Numbered from the stretch's first letter, positions 17,647-26,989 are shown. The stretch: DNA of 64,000 bases from Streptomyces coelicoflavus (GCF_003112555.1 NZ_BEWB01000011.1:124001-188000), one strand, 5' to 3'. The notes: generated by a model not told the origin, from the sequence alone. Numbers and translations: made by a program.

Positions 17647-19038
17647 GTGGCAGCCGCACGGACGGAGTTCAAGCGCGGGAGCCGTGGGCGCGGCCCCGGC
17701 TCCCGGTTCCGTGCGGTCGGCCGGGCCCTGCGCCTGCCGGTGACCGGCACGGCGCGCGGCATCCGCCGGGCGACGCACGCGCACGGCGCCGGCGAGTCGG
17801 GCCTCGGCAAGCTGATCGAGCTGCACGGGGTGAACGGTGCCGGCGACGTGATGATCACCGTCGCGCTCGCCTCCACCGTCTTCTTCTCCGTGCCCACCGA
17901 CGAGGCACGCGGGCGGGTCGCGCTGTACCTCGCCATCACCATGGCGCCGTTCACGCTCCTCGCGCCGGTGATCGGCCCGCTCCTGGACCGGCTGCCGCAC
18001 GGCCGCCGCGCGGCGATGGCGTGCGCGATGGCCGCCCGGGCGCTGCTCGCGCTGGTGCTGTCGGCCGCGGTCGTCACCGGCGGCATCGAGCTGTACCCGG
18101 CCGCGCTCGGCGTGCTGGTCTCCTCGAAGGCGTACGGCGTGGTCAGGAGCGCGGTGGTGCCGCGGCTGCTGCCGCCCCGGGTCTCCCTGGTGAAGGCGAA
18201 CTCGCGGGTCACGCTGTGCGGACTGCTGGCCACCGGTGTCGCGGCGCCGATCGGCGCGGGGCTCCAGCAGGTGGGGCCGCGGTGGCCGCTGTACGGCGCC
18301 TTCCTGATCTTCGTGGCGGGCACCGTGCTGTCGTTCACGCTGCCGCGGAAGGTGGACTCGGCGCGCGGCGAGGACCGGGCGCTGCTCGCCGCGGACGAGG
18401 GACACCTGCCGGGACCGCTGCGCGGGCGGGGCAAGCGTCCCGGCCTGCGCACGGTGGGCCCGGCGGTGACCCACGCGCTGGCCGCCAACGCGGCCATCCG
18501 CTGCCTGACCGGCTTCCTGATCTTCTTCCTGGCGTTCCTGCTGCGGGTGCACCCGATGACCGGCCAGAGCGCGGCGGTGTCGCTGGGCATCGTGGGCGTC
18601 GCGGCCGGTGCGGGCAACGCGCTGGGCACGGCGGTCGGGGCGTGGCTGCGCTCCCGGGCGCCGGAGGTCATCATCGTCACGGTGGTCGCCGTCGTGCTGG
18701 GCGCGGCGGTGGTCGCCGCGGTGTTCTTCAGCGCCTTCCTGGTGGCGTGCCTGGCGGCGGTCGCCGGGTTCGCGCAGGCGCTGGCCAAGCTGTCCCTGGA
18801 CGCGCTGATCCAGCGGGACGTGCCGGAGCAGGTGCGCACGTCGGCGTTCGCGCGCTCGGAGACGCTGCTCCAGGTCTCCTGGGTGCTCGGCGGCGCCGTC
18901 GGCATCGTGCTGCCGCTCAACGGCACGCTGGGCCTGTCGGTGGCCGCCGCGATCATCGCCGCCGGGTGGCTGACGACCGTACGGGGGCTGCTCGACTCGG
19001 CGCGGCACGGGGGCAGGACTCGGCCGAGGGTGGCGTGA
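17647..19038 (+). CDS. MFS transporter
   Basis: 463 residues from the GTG at 17647. A long frame extends upstream, but its codons look non-coding and the GTG lies just after an ACTATG stretch that could serve as a -10. After a basic cytoplasmic tail the protein has about 12 helices. The motif-A region PVIGPLLDRLPHGRRAAM marks a major-facilitator protein, and the large central loop (DSARGEDRALLAADEGHLPG) separates the two six-helix halves. Substrate unknown. It is followed by a lipoprotein gene 58 bases on. Confidence 0.8.
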   Translation: MAAARTEFKRGSRGRGPGSRFRAVGRALRLPVTGTARGIRRATHAHGAGESGLGKLIELHGVNGAGDVMITVALASTVFFSVPTDEARGRVALYLAITMAPFTLLAPVIGPLLDRLPHGRRAAMACAMAARALLALVLSAAVVTGGIELYPAALGVLVSSKAYGVVRSAVVPRLLPPRVSLVKANSRVTLCGLLATGVAAPIGAGLQQVGPRWPLYGAFLIFVAGTVLSFTLPRKVDSARGEDRALLAADEGHLPGPLRGRGKRPGLRTVGPAVTHALAANAAIRCLTGFLIFFLAFLLRVHPMTGQSAAVSLGIVGVAAGAGNALGTAVGAWLRSRAPEVIIVTVVAVVLGAAVVAAVFFSAFLVACLAAVAGFAQALAKLSLDALIQRDVPEQVRTSAFARSETLLQVSWVLGGAVGIVLPLNGTLGLSVAAAIIAAGWLTTVRGLLDSARHGGRTRPRVA

Positions 19039-19096
19039 CCACGCCACGCCGTACCCAGGTGGGGGGCGGGGCGGGAGCGCCGTATAGCCTTCCGCC

Positions 19097-19606
19097 ATGA
19101 CCACGTTGCCCCGCGGCACCGCCGCTCTCGGACACCGCGTTGTGCGACGCCGCCGCGCCGTCGCCGCCGTAGGCGCCGTGTCCGCCGGACTTCTCCTGCT
19201 GTCCGCCTGTGACGAGCCGACCCCGATCTCGACGATCACGGTCGGCAGCGACTCGGTGAGTTCCCAGGCCAGCTGCGGCGGCAAGGGCAAGACCCTGTCG
19301 GCCGACGAGATCACCGAGTGCCTGAAGGACAAGGACGCCAAGTCCATCAAGGTCGACCAGGACGAGACCGTGCGCTTCGGCGTGGACCCGGAGATCGCCG
19401 ACCAGCACTGGACGATCCTGATGAACGGTCAGCAGCTGGTCGAGGACAGTGACAAGACCTACCGCACCGTGCCGGGCAGCGTTTTCTTCAACGAGCAGTA
19501 CGGCGCCCAGGGCGACTCGACGAACGTCGCCGTCGCCGCGCGGGACGGCAAGGACGAGAGCCAGAACATCACCGGTGTGTGGGTCTTCGAGCTGAAGAAG
19601 GACTGA
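19097..19606 (+). CDS. DUF2771 lipoprotein
   Basis: 169 residues. It has an Arg-rich n-region, a hydrophobic stretch and the lipobox LLSAC at about residues 34-38, then a roughly 130-residue soluble domain with a likely disulfide pair (ASCGGKGK...TECLKD) and the ending GVWVFELKKD. These features match the actinobacterial DUF2771 family. TATAGC ends 8 bases before the ATG, so translation is probably leaderless. It is followed 15 bases later by mqnB and may share its transcript. Function unknown; anchored to the outer face of the membrane. Confidence 0.85.
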   Translation: MTTLPRGTAALGHRVVRRRRAVAAVGAVSAGLLLLSACDEPTPISTITVGSDSVSSQASCGGKGKTLSADEITECLKDKDAKSIKVDQDETVRFGVDPEIADQHWTILMNGQQLVEDSDKTYRTVPGSVFFNEQYGAQGDSTNVAVAARDGKDESQNITGVWVFELKKD

Positions 19607-19621
19607 CCGCCCACGTCCTCC

Positions 19622-20329
19622 GTGCACCTCCTCGTAGCCACCGCGGTCCCCGCCGAACGGGACGCGGTGGCCCGGGCGTTCCCGGCGCGGGGCGCGGAGG
19701 TGCGTCTTCCCGGGATCGTCCTGCACCGGCTGCCGGACGGCTGGGACCTGCTGGCCGCCGGGGTCGGCCCGGCCCGCGCCGCCGCCTCCACGGCCGCCGC
19801 CCTGACCGCCGCGGCCCTCGACGGCACGCCGTACGACCTGGTCGTCTCGACCGGCATCGGCGGCGGCTTCGTCCCCGAGGCGCCCGTCGGCTCACTCGTC
19901 GTCGCCGACGCGATCACCGCCGCCGATCTGGGCGCCGAGACCGCCGACGGTTTCCTCCCCGTCACCGAACTGGGCTTCGGCACCGTCACCCACCACCCGC
20001 CCGCCGGCCTCGTCGCCGCCGTCGCCGGCGCGACCGGTGCCCGCGCCGGCACCGTCCTGACCGGGTCCACCGTCACCGGCACCGCGGCCCGCGCCGGCCT
20101 GCTGCGCGAACGCCACCCGGGCGCGCTGGCCGAGGCGATGGAGGGCTTCGGCGTCGCCGAGGCCGCCGCCGCGCACGGCGTGCCGGTGCTGGAACTGCGC
20201 GCGGTCTCCAACCCGGTCGGCCCGCGCGACCGCGCCGCCTGGCGCATCGGCGAGGCGCTCGCGGCCCTGACTGACGCCGTCGGGAAGCTCGCACCCGTCC
20301 TGGAGAGTTGGAAACCGCATGAGCGTTGA
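19622..20329 (+). CDS. mqnB: Futalosine hydrolase
   Basis: 235 residues from a GTG. The protein belongs to the nucleoside phosphorylase/hydrolase fold: MHLLVATAVPAERDAV, the central VVSTGIGGGF strand, and EAMEGFGVAEAAAAHGVPVLELRAVSNPVG, where the Glu contacts ribose in this family. It cleaves futalosine to hypoxanthine and dehypoxanthine futalosine in the alternative menaquinone pathway. The assignment is strongly supported by the next gene, mqnD, which it overlaps by 11 bases. Confidence 0.93.
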   Translation: MHLLVATAVPAERDAVARAFPARGAEVRLPGIVLHRLPDGWDLLAAGVGPARAAASTAAALTAAALDGTPYDLVVSTGIGGGFVPEAPVGSLVVADAITAADLGAETADGFLPVTELGFGTVTHHPPAGLVAAVAGATGARAGTVLTGSTVTGTAARAGLLRERHPGALAEAMEGFGVAEAAAAHGVPVLELRAVSNPVGPRDRAAWRIGEALAALTDAVGKLAPVLESWKPHER

Positions 20330-21167
20330 CACCCTGCACATCGCGTACTCCCCCTGCCCGAACGACACCTTCGTCTTCGACGCCCTCGCCCACGGCCGCG
20401 TCCCCGGCGCCCCCGCCCTCGACGTGACCTTCGCGGACATCGACGTCACCAACGGCATGGCCGAGCGCGGCGAGCTGGACGTGCTGAAGGTGTCCTACGC
20501 CGTACTGCCGTACGTCCTCGACGACTGGGCCCTGCTGCCCTGCGGCGGCGCGCTGGGCCGGGGCTGCGGCCCGCTGGTGCTGACCCGGGAGGCCGACGCC
20601 GACCTGCGGGGCCGCACGGTCGCGGTCCCCAGCGAGACCTCCACCGCCTACCTGCTCTTCCGCCTCTGGGCGGCGGACACGGTGCCCGGCGGAGTGGGCG
20701 AGATCGTCGTCATGCCCTTCCACGAGATCATGCCGGCCGTGCGGGACGGCAAGGTGGACGCGGGCCTGGTGATCCACGAGGCGCGCTTCACGTACCAGAA
20801 CTACGGGCTGCACAAGCTCGCCGACATGGGCGAGCACTGGGAGCGAACCACAGGGCTGCCGATCCCGCTCGGCGCGATCATCGCGAAGCGCTCGCTGGGC
20901 GCACCGGCGCTGACCCGGCTCGCGGACGCCGTACGCGCTTCGGTCCGCGCGGCCTGGGACGACCCGGAGGCGTCCCGGCCGTACGTCATGGAGCACGCGC
21001 AGGAGATGGACCCGGCCGTCGCCGACCAGCACATCGGGCTGTACGTCAACGAATTCACCGCCGACCTGGGCGAGGACGGCTACGCGGCGATCCGGGGCCT
21101 GCTGACCCGCGCGGCGGCCGAGGGCCTCGTACCGGCCCTCGGCCCGGACGCGCTGGCGTTCCCCTGA
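20319..21167 (+). CDS. mqnD: 1,4-dihydroxy-6-naphthoate synthase
   Basis: 282 residues with the typical opening LHIAYSPCPNDTFVFDALAHGRV and a two-lobed periplasmic-binding-protein-like fold. Conserved pieces include ALLPCGGALGRGCGPLVL, PSETSTAYLLFRLW, and GLVIHEARFTYQNYGL with its catalytic-region His. It releases 1,4-dihydroxy-6-naphthoate from cyclic dehypoxanthine futalosine. The overlap with mqnB shows translational coupling. MqnA and MqnC are not in the window. It ends 13 bases from the convergent cold-shock gene. Confidence 0.95.
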   Translation: MSVDTLHIAYSPCPNDTFVFDALAHGRVPGAPALDVTFADIDVTNGMAERGELDVLKVSYAVLPYVLDDWALLPCGGALGRGCGPLVLTREADADLRGRTVAVPSETSTAYLLFRLWAADTVPGGVGEIVVMPFHEIMPAVRDGKVDAGLVIHEARFTYQNYGLHKLADMGEHWERTTGLPIPLGAIIAKRSLGAPALTRLADAVRASVRAAWDDPEASRPYVMEHAQEMDPAVADQHIGLYVNEFTADLGEDGYAAIRGLLTRAAAEGLVPALGPDALAFP

Positions 21168-21180
21168 CCCAGGGGGCGGA

Positions 21181-21564
21181 TCAGACGTCGAGCTGGTCCG
21201 CGACCGCGCGGAGCAGCCCGGCGATCTTCTTGCCGGCCGTCTTCTCGGGATAGCGGCCGCGCTCCAGCATCGGCGTGATGTTCTCCAGGAGCGTCGTCAG
21301 GTCCTGCACGATCGAGGCCAGCTCGTCCGGCTTCTTGCGCTGCGCGGCCGCGACCGAGGGGGCCGGGTCGAGGAGGGCGAGCGACAGGGCCTGGTCCCCG
21401 CGCTGTCCGGCGACGACACCGAACTCGACGCGCTGTCCGGGCTTCAGGCTCTCGACTCCGGCAGGGAGGACCGAGGAATGGACGAAGACGTCACCGCCGT
21501 CGTCACGGGAGAGAAAGCCGAAGCCCTTCTCGCTGTTGAACCACTTGACCTTGCCGGTAGGCAC
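21181..21564 (-). CDS. Cold-shock-domain protein with C-terminal extension
   Basis: 127 residues. Residues 1-65 are a cold-shock domain with both RNA-binding motifs (KWFNSEKGFGFL and DVFVHSSVL). The rest is a helical extension (KKPDELASIVQDLTTLLENITPML...KIAGLLRAVADQLDV) absent from standard 67-residue CspA proteins. The extension may give dimerisation or a partner site. It differs from the short cold-shock gene at 47953-48156. It is divergent from a small membrane protein gene at 21740. Confidence 0.9.
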   Translation of the reverse strand: MPTGKVKWFNSEKGFGFLSRDDGGDVFVHSSVLPAGVESLKPGQRVEFGVVAGQRGDQALSLALLDPAPSVAAAQRKKPDELASIVQDLTTLLENITPMLERGRYPEKTAGKKIAGLLRAVADQLDV

Positions 21565-21739
21565 GTCTGTCCTCGTCCTCGTACTCGTCGGGAAAACTGC
21601 TCGGAAACATGCTCGGAAACGGCTCTTGATAGCACTTGGGCGGGTCGTCCTGACCCGCCGGTACCCAGGCTAATGGTGATCGGGCGGGTGACAAGACGTC
21701 CCCCGGCTGTTCTCCAGACCTGGGAACTACCCTGGTCGG

Positions 21740-22018
21740 GTGCGTGAACAAACCCAAACGAATTCCGCCGCGCCCGGTGACCGGTTGATCCGCGCCGGTG
21801 CGATCGTCTTCTTCGCCGGCGCCGTGGCCACTCTGGTCACGGTGGCCCCGCTGCTGCTGGGCACGACGCCCTTTCCCACCTACATGTTCGGGCTGAGCAT
21901 GCTGATGGGAGTGGGCTTCCTGGTCGCCGGTGCCGGGGTGCTGCGGTCGATCGCCGCCGGGCGGCGTCAGGCGCGGGCCGCGTCGAGTGCCTCGGCGTCG
22001 CCCTCGCCGTCCCGGTAG
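21740..22018 (+). CDS. Small two-helix membrane protein
   Basis: 92 residues from a GTG at 21740. TACCCT lies 7 bases upstream, so the message is probably leaderless. Two membrane helices (AGAIVFFAGAVATLVTVAPLLL and YMFGLSMLMGVGFLVAGAGVLRSI) are joined by a short polar loop, and the tail is Ala/Ser-rich. No family recognised. Its last 52 bases overlap the 3' end of the convergent HAD gene. Confidence 0.7.
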   Translation: MREQTQTNSAAPGDRLIRAGAIVFFAGAVATLVTVAPLLLGTTPFPTYMFGLSMLMGVGFLVAGAGVLRSIAAGRRQARAASSASASPSPSR

Positions 22019-22647
22019 GCCGCGAGCCACCGCGGGAAGTCCGTGAGGCCGGTGAGGACCACGTCCGCGCCGGCCGCGCGCAGCTCGTCGGCGTCGCACG
22101 GGCCGCTGGCCACGGCCACCGAGCGGGCCCCGGCGGCGCGGGCTCCGCGTACGTCGCCGACGTGGTCGCCGACGTAGACGTCCGCGTCGTGCTCGCGCAG
22201 GGCGACGGCCTTCTGCTCGGCCCACAGTCCGCCGATGACGGCGTCCGGCTCGATGCCGAGGTGGGCCAGGTGCAGCTTGGCGTTCGGCTCGTACTTGGCG
22301 GTGACGACGAGCGCCCGCCCGCCGGCCTCGCGCACGGCGGCCACCGCCTCGCGGGCGCCGGGCAGCGCGAGGGTCGGCTCGATCGCGTACGCCGGGTAGA
22401 TCTCCCGGTACAGGTCGGCGACGGCGTCGATCTCCCCGGCGGGGAACCAGTGGGCCAGTTCCTCGGCCAGCGGGGGTCCGAGCCGGGTGACGGCCAGGTC
22501 GGCGTCGACGTACGTCCCCGTGCGCGCGCTCAGTTCGAGGTAGCAGGCGCGGATGCCGGGCCGTGAGTCGATCAGCGTCATGTCGAGATCGAAGCCGACG
22601 GTGGGCGCGGTGGGCGCGGGGCGCGTCGAGGAGGACATGGCTCCCAT
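21967..22647 (-). CDS. HAD-superfamily phosphatase
   Basis: 226 residues. Motif I FDLDMTLIDS gives the nucleophile and acid Asp pair; a helical cap follows (GIRACYLELSARTG...). Motif II is LVVTAKYEP, motif III has KAVALREHD, and motif IV is VYVGDHVGDVRGA. This is a subfamily IA hydrolase of the phosphoglycolate-phosphatase/beta-phosphoglucomutase type. The start may instead be the ATG three codons later. Substrate unknown. The 3' end overlaps the convergent small membrane protein gene by 52 bases. Confidence 0.85.
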   Translation of the reverse strand: MGAMSSSTRPAPTAPTVGFDLDMTLIDSRPGIRACYLELSARTGTYVDADLAVTRLGPPLAEELAHWFPAGEIDAVADLYREIYPAYAIEPTLALPGAREAVAAVREAGGRALVVTAKYEPNAKLHLAHLGIEPDAVIGGLWAEQKAVALREHDADVYVGDHVGDVRGARAAGARSVAVASGPCDADELRAAGADVVLTGLTDFPRWLAAYRDGEGDAEALDAARA

Positions 22648-22714
22648 TGTGCCGGGCCGTCGGCGCGCCCCGTCGGCCGCGGTGGCGCTCCCGCTGGGGG
22701 CGGCCGGTCTCCGG

Positions 22715-23262
22715 GGCGGTCAGCGTCGGGGGGCGGCCGCGGGGCAGTCAGCGTCGGAGGGCAGCCGCAGGGCAGTCAGCGTCGGGGTGGCCAGCGCCAG
22801 GGGCGGCCAGCGCTGGGGGGGCAGCCGCAAGGCGGTCAGCCTGGGCGGCGGCCAGCGTGGGGCAGCCGCAAGGCGGTCAGCCTCGGAGGGGCAGCCGCAG
22901 GGCAGTCAGCCCCGGGCGGTCAGCCTCGGGGCGGCCAACGTTGGGGGCAGCCGCGGGCCAGTCAACGTCGTAGGAGCAGCCGCAGGGCAGTCAGCCCCGG
23001 GCGGTCAGCCTCGGGGTGGCCAGCCCTGGGGGCAACCGCGAGGCGGCCAGCGTGGGCGGCGGTCAGCCTGGGCAGCGGCCAGCGTGGGGGCAGCCGCGGG
23101 GCAGTCAGCGTCGGAGGAGCAGCCGCAGGGCAGTCAGCCCCGCGCGGTCAGCCTCAGGGCGGCCAGCCCTGGGGGGGGCAACCGCGAGGCGGTCAGCCTG
23201 GGCGGCGGTCAGCGTGGGAGGAGCAGCCTGGGGCAGCCGCGGGGCGGTCAGCCTCGGAGGCG
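22715..23262. repeat. Degenerate GC-rich tandem repeat array
   Basis: About 38 imperfect units alternate between a ~15-base type close to GGCGGTCAGCCTCGG and a ~11-base type close to GGCAGCCGCAG. Higher-order blocks of about 45-90 bases recur. The last unit contains the stop codon of the HAAS-type membrane protein gene (TCA at 23248-23250), so the array looks like expansion of that gene's 3' end. The plus strand is open in several frames because the unit lacks stops there; the predicted Gly/Ala/Gln/Ser protein has no start signal and is probably not real. Confidence 0.8.
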
Positions 23263-24252
23263 GCGGGAGCGCCAGAGGAGGTAGAGGGCGGTGGCCACGG
23301 CGGCGCCGCGCAGGACCCAGGGCCAGGTGTCGGCGACGGCCTCGTTCAGGTGGCCCTCGGTGATCTCGTCGCCCCAGCGCTTCTGGGTGCGGCCCCACAG
23401 CCAGACGGCGCCCGCTGCGGCGACCGTGCCGGGCAGGCCCAGGACGGCCCACTTCGACTGGGCCGGGGTCAGCCGGCGGGAGAGGTAGGCGATCAGCCAG
23501 CCCAGGCCCAGGGGGACGAGGTTGCCGAGCACCGCGCCGGCGAGCAGGAGGGCCGCGGCGAGCAGGAGGAGGGGGTTGTTCCAGCCGCCCTCGGGCCACA
23601 GGCGGGGCAGGCGGCGGCCCTCCCGCTTCCCCGCGGGCACGGCGACGGGCTCCTCGGTCTCCTCCAGGGAGGCCTTCGGCCCGGTGGCGTCCCGCTTCTC
23701 CGCGTTCTCCACCTCGTCCGGCGCACCCGGCGGTTTCCGGAGCAGCTCCGGGATCTCGACGCCGCCGACGAACCCGGGGACGCTGTCGCCGAGGCCCGTA
23801 CCGGCGAAGGGGCCGTCGTCGACCCGCCACCAGTCCGGCCGGCCCTCGCCCACGTCGCCCAGTTCCCGCGCGCTCGCCAGGTGGGGCGGGGAGGCGCCCG
23901 GACGGGCGGCCGGCGGTTCGGGTGCGGGGCGGCGCCGGCCCTTGCGCCGCTCGGCGTCGCGGGGCCCGGGGTCCCGCTGCTCGGGCACCGCCGTGGGGGC
24001 CGGTGCCTGGTCCCGTACGCCGCTGGTGCCGCCCGCCGCGGTGACGATGTCGTCGGGCTCGCCGAGCCGGTCCAGGATGCGGCGGACGGCGGCGGGACTG
24101 TCCACGGTGGTCTTCGCCCGGTGCCGGTCGATCTCGTTGCGCAGCTCCGACACCAGCCGCATGCGGGTGGCCGACGGCAGCTGCCGCTGCTGGGCCACGT
24201 CGCCGACACGGCTCAGATACTCGAAGACGACCTGGTCGCTCTCGATCCCCAC
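23248..24252 (-). CDS. HAAS-like sensor-domain membrane protein
   Basis: 334 residues from the GTG at 24252, which has GGAGG 7 bases upstream. Residues 1-70 (FEYLSRVGDVAQQRQLPSAT...LVSELRNEIDRHRA...RRILDRLGEPDDIV) look like the HAAS-type helical domain found at the N-terminus of PadR-partnered membrane proteins. A long charged, Pro-rich linker follows (about 75-215), then about four membrane helices and an Arg-rich end. No PadR regulator is nearby. It is divergent from the XPB-partner gene. The 3' end lies inside the tandem repeat array. Confidence 0.7.
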   Translation of the reverse strand: MGIESDQVVFEYLSRVGDVAQQRQLPSATRMRLVSELRNEIDRHRAKTTVDSPAAVRRILDRLGEPDDIVTAAGGTSGVRDQAPAPTAVPEQRDPGPRDAERRKGRRRPAPEPPAARPGASPPHLASARELGDVGEGRPDWWRVDDGPFAGTGLGDSVPGFVGGVEIPELLRKPPGAPDEVENAEKRDATGPKASLEETEEPVAVPAGKREGRRLPRLWPEGGWNNPLLLLAAALLLAGAVLGNLVPLGLGWLIAYLSRRLTPAQSKWAVLGLPGTVAAAGAVWLWGRTQKRWGDEITEGHLNEAVADTWPWVLRGAAVATALYLLWRSRRLRG

Positions 24253-24391
24253 GTTCCCCTCCGGGGCGGTGCGTTGCGGTATCCGTCGTACCCCGTCGGA
24301 CGAAGGTACCGAATCCCGCGCGTCCGGCCGACGGCACCGCGCCCGCGCACACACACCTCCGCCGTCGCACCCACCCGCTAACGTGGGCAGG

Positions 24392-26989
24392 ATGAGCACC
24401 GAGGAGAAGTCCGCGGCCCCCCGGTCCCTGGCGGAGGCGCTCCGCGTCAGGGAGGACGTCTCGCTGGCCGCCCTCCTGCGCAGCCGTCCCGACCTCATCA
24501 CTCCCGTGCCGACCGACCTCACCCAGCTCGCCACCCGTGCCGGCACCCGTGCCTCGGTCGTGCGGGCGCTGGAGCGGCTGGACCGGTTCGCGCTCCAGAC
24601 GGCCGAGGCGCTGGCCGTGGCGCCGGACCCGGCGTCGTACGGCGAGCTGCTCGCCCTGATGGGCGGCGACGAGGAGGATCCCGTCGTCGCGGCCGCGCTG
24701 CCCCGGGCCGCCGCCCTGCTGCGCGAGCAGGCGCTGGTGTGGGGTGCCGACGACCGGCTGCGGCTGGTGCGCACCGCCCGTGAGCTGCTCGCGCCGTCCC
24801 CGCAGCACCCGTCCCCGACGGGGCTCGGCCCGACCGTGCGGGAGGCGACGGCGGGGATGTCACCGGGCCGGATCCAGGAGATCCTCACGGCCGTCGGCCT
24901 GCCCTCGACCCACGACTCGGTCTCCGCCGTGTCCGCGCTCGGCGCCCTGTTCGCCGACCGGCGGCGGATGGCGGCGCTGCTCGCCGAGCTGCCCGGGGAG
25001 TCGCGGGAGGTGCTGGCCCGGCTGATGTGGGGGCCGCCGTACGGCCAGGTCACCCACGATCCCGCCGCGCACCTGCGGGCCCTCCTCGACCGGGGCCTGC
25101 TGCTGCCGACCGCGCCCGGCACGGTCGTGCTGCCCCGCGAGGTGGCCCTGCATCTGCGCGCGGGCCGGGCGCACCGTACGCCTGAGCCGGTGCCGCCGCC
25201 GGTGGAGGCGGCCGCGTCGCACCGTCCACAGGTTGTGGACGCCACCGCGGCCGGGCAGGCCCTGGCGGCGCTGGCGACCGTGGCGGAGCTGCTGAAGGAG
25301 TGGGACGAGGGCGGCCCGGCGGTGCTGCGGGCGGGCGGTCTGAGCGTGCGCGACCTGAAGCGGACCGCGGTCGCCCTGGACGTGCCGGAGCCGGTCGCCG
25401 CGTTCTGGGTCGAGCTGGCCTACGGCGCCGGGCTGATCGCCTCCGACGGCGAGGCCGACGAGCGGTACGCGGCGACCCCGGCGTACGACGAGTGGCGCGA
25501 GCTGCCGCCGGCCGAGCGCTGGGCGCACCTCGCGGCGGTGTGGCTGACGGCCACCCGGACGCCGGGCGTGGTCGGCGGGCGGGACGCGAAGGACCGCACG
25601 CTCTCGGCGCTGGGCCCGAACCTGGACCGTTCGGCGGCGCCGGAGGTGCGGCACCGGGTGCTGGCCCTGCTGGCGGGGCTGCCCGAGGGGGCGTCGCCCG
25701 CCGAGGAGTCGGTGCTGGCCCGGCTGCGCTGGGAGCGCCCCCTGCGCGGCCCGCGGGGGGAGCAGCGTGAGGCGGGGAGCACGCGGGACGAGGATCTGCG
25801 CGGCCGGATCGCCCGGTGGACGCTGTCCGAGGCCGAGCTGCTGGGCGTCACCGGGCGCGGTGCGCTGGCGGCGCCGGGGCGGGCCCTGATCGGCGCCCCC
25901 GAGGCGCCCCGTCCGGCGGCGGAGGCGCAGGAGTCGGAGCCCGAGGGTCCGGGCGACAAGCTCCCCGTCCACCACCACCGCATGCCGCCGGTGGCCGCTC
26001 CCCCGACCGCCGCCGAACGGGCCGCCGCCACCGCGGCCGCCGCCCGGCTGCTGGCGCCGCTCTTCCCCGAGCCGCTGGACCACGTGCTGCTCCAGGCCGA
26101 CCTGACGGCGGTGGCGCCGGGGCCGCTGGAGCGCGGCCTTGCCGACGTGCTGGGGGTGCTCGCGGACGTGGAGTCCAAGGGCGGGGCGACGGTCTACCGG
26201 TTCACGCCGGGCTCGGTGCGCCGTGCGCTGGACGCCGGGCAGAGCGCCGCCGACCTGCACACGTTCCTCGCCCGGCACTCCCGTACGCCGGTGCCGCAGC
26301 CCCTGACGTACCTGATCGACGACGTGGCCCGGCGGCACGGGCGGCTGCGGGTGGGCGCGGCCTCGGCGTACGTGCGCTGCGACGACGACGCGACGCTGGA
26401 CGAGATCCTCGCCGACAAGCGGGCCGCCGGGCTGGGCCTGCGCCGGCTGGCGCCCACCGTGCTGGCGGCGCAGGCCGACCCGGCGGCGCTCCTGGAGGGG
26501 CTGCGCGCGATCGGGTTCGCGCCGGCCGCCGAGTCCGCCGCCGGTGACGTGCTGATCGCCCGCGCGGACTCGCACCGCACCCCGCCGCGGGCGGCGCCCG
26601 AGCCGGTCCCGGACGGTCCCCCGGCCCCCGACGACACGCTCCTGTCGGCGGCGGTCCGGGCCGTGCGGGCCGGTGACCTGGCCGCCACGACTCCGCGCAA
26701 GCCGGGCCCCGGCGGGGAGGGCGGCGGCGAGGACGCGGCGCCGGACGGCGCGCTGCCGCGCACGGGCGCCGCGGAGACGCTGGCCACGATGCAGGCGGCG
26801 GTCCTGACCGGCGAGGCGCTGTGGATCGGCTACGTGAACGCCGAGGGCGCCGCCAGCCAGCGCGTGATCGCGCCGATCCGGGTCGAGGGCGGCTTCGTCA
26901 CGGCGTACGACCACACGGCGGACGAGGTGCGCACCTATCCGCTGCACCGGATCACGGGCGTGGCCGAGCTGGCCGACGACGAGGGCTGA
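24392..26989 (+). CDS. XPB-associated helicase C-terminal/WYL-like protein
   Basis: 865 residues from the ATG at 24392, with TAACGT 8 bases upstream suggesting a leaderless message. The N-terminal half is helical and winged-helix-like (TDLTQLATRAGTRASVVRALERLDRFALQTAEAL). Around 615-720 lies the Helicase_C_3-type region (VPQPLTYLIDDVARRHGRLRVGAASAYVRCDD). The end (EALWIGYVNAEGAASQRVIAPIRVEGGFVTAYDHTADEVRTYPLHRITGV) resembles a WYL domain that binds nucleic acid or ligands. It has no Walker A, so it is not itself a helicase. It is close to an XPB gene on the same strand; from memory, M. tuberculosis keeps the same pair (Rv0862c/Rv0861c). Probably an XPB partner. Confidence 0.8.
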   Translation: MSTEEKSAAPRSLAEALRVREDVSLAALLRSRPDLITPVPTDLTQLATRAGTRASVVRALERLDRFALQTAEALAVAPDPASYGELLALMGGDEEDPVVAAALPRAAALLREQALVWGADDRLRLVRTARELLAPSPQHPSPTGLGPTVREATAGMSPGRIQEILTAVGLPSTHDSVSAVSALGALFADRRRMAALLAELPGESREVLARLMWGPPYGQVTHDPAAHLRALLDRGLLLPTAPGTVVLPREVALHLRAGRAHRTPEPVPPPVEAAASHRPQVVDATAAGQALAALATVAELLKEWDEGGPAVLRAGGLSVRDLKRTAVALDVPEPVAAFWVELAYGAGLIASDGEADERYAATPAYDEWRELPPAERWAHLAAVWLTATRTPGVVGGRDAKDRTLSALGPNLDRSAAPEVRHRVLALLAGLPEGASPAEESVLARLRWERPLRGPRGEQREAGSTRDEDLRGRIARWTLSEAELLGVTGRGALAAPGRALIGAPEAPRPAAEAQESEPEGPGDKLPVHHHRMPPVAAPPTAAERAAATAAAARLLAPLFPEPLDHVLLQADLTAVAPGPLERGLADVLGVLADVESKGGATVYRFTPGSVRRALDAGQSAADLHTFLARHSRTPVPQPLTYLIDDVARRHGRLRVGAASAYVRCDDDATLDEILADKRAAGLGLRRLAPTVLAAQADPAALLEGLRAIGFAPAAESAAGDVLIARADSHRTPPRAAPEPVPDGPPAPDDTLLSAAVRAVRAGDLAATTPRKPGPGGEGGGEDAAPDGALPRTGAAETLATMQAAVLTGEALWIGYVNAEGAASQRVIAPIRVEGGFVTAYDHTADEVRTYPLHRITGVAELADDEG

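Noticed and set aside
22715..23262. Tandem array as a CRISPR locus
   Set aside because: Units are 11-15 bases, degenerate and contiguous; no constant repeat, no spacers and no cas genes.
22553..23284. Open frames across the tandem array predicting Gly/Gln/Ser-rich proteins
   Set aside because: No stops occur in the repeat unit on this strand, so frames stay open by composition; no start signal and no conserved domain.
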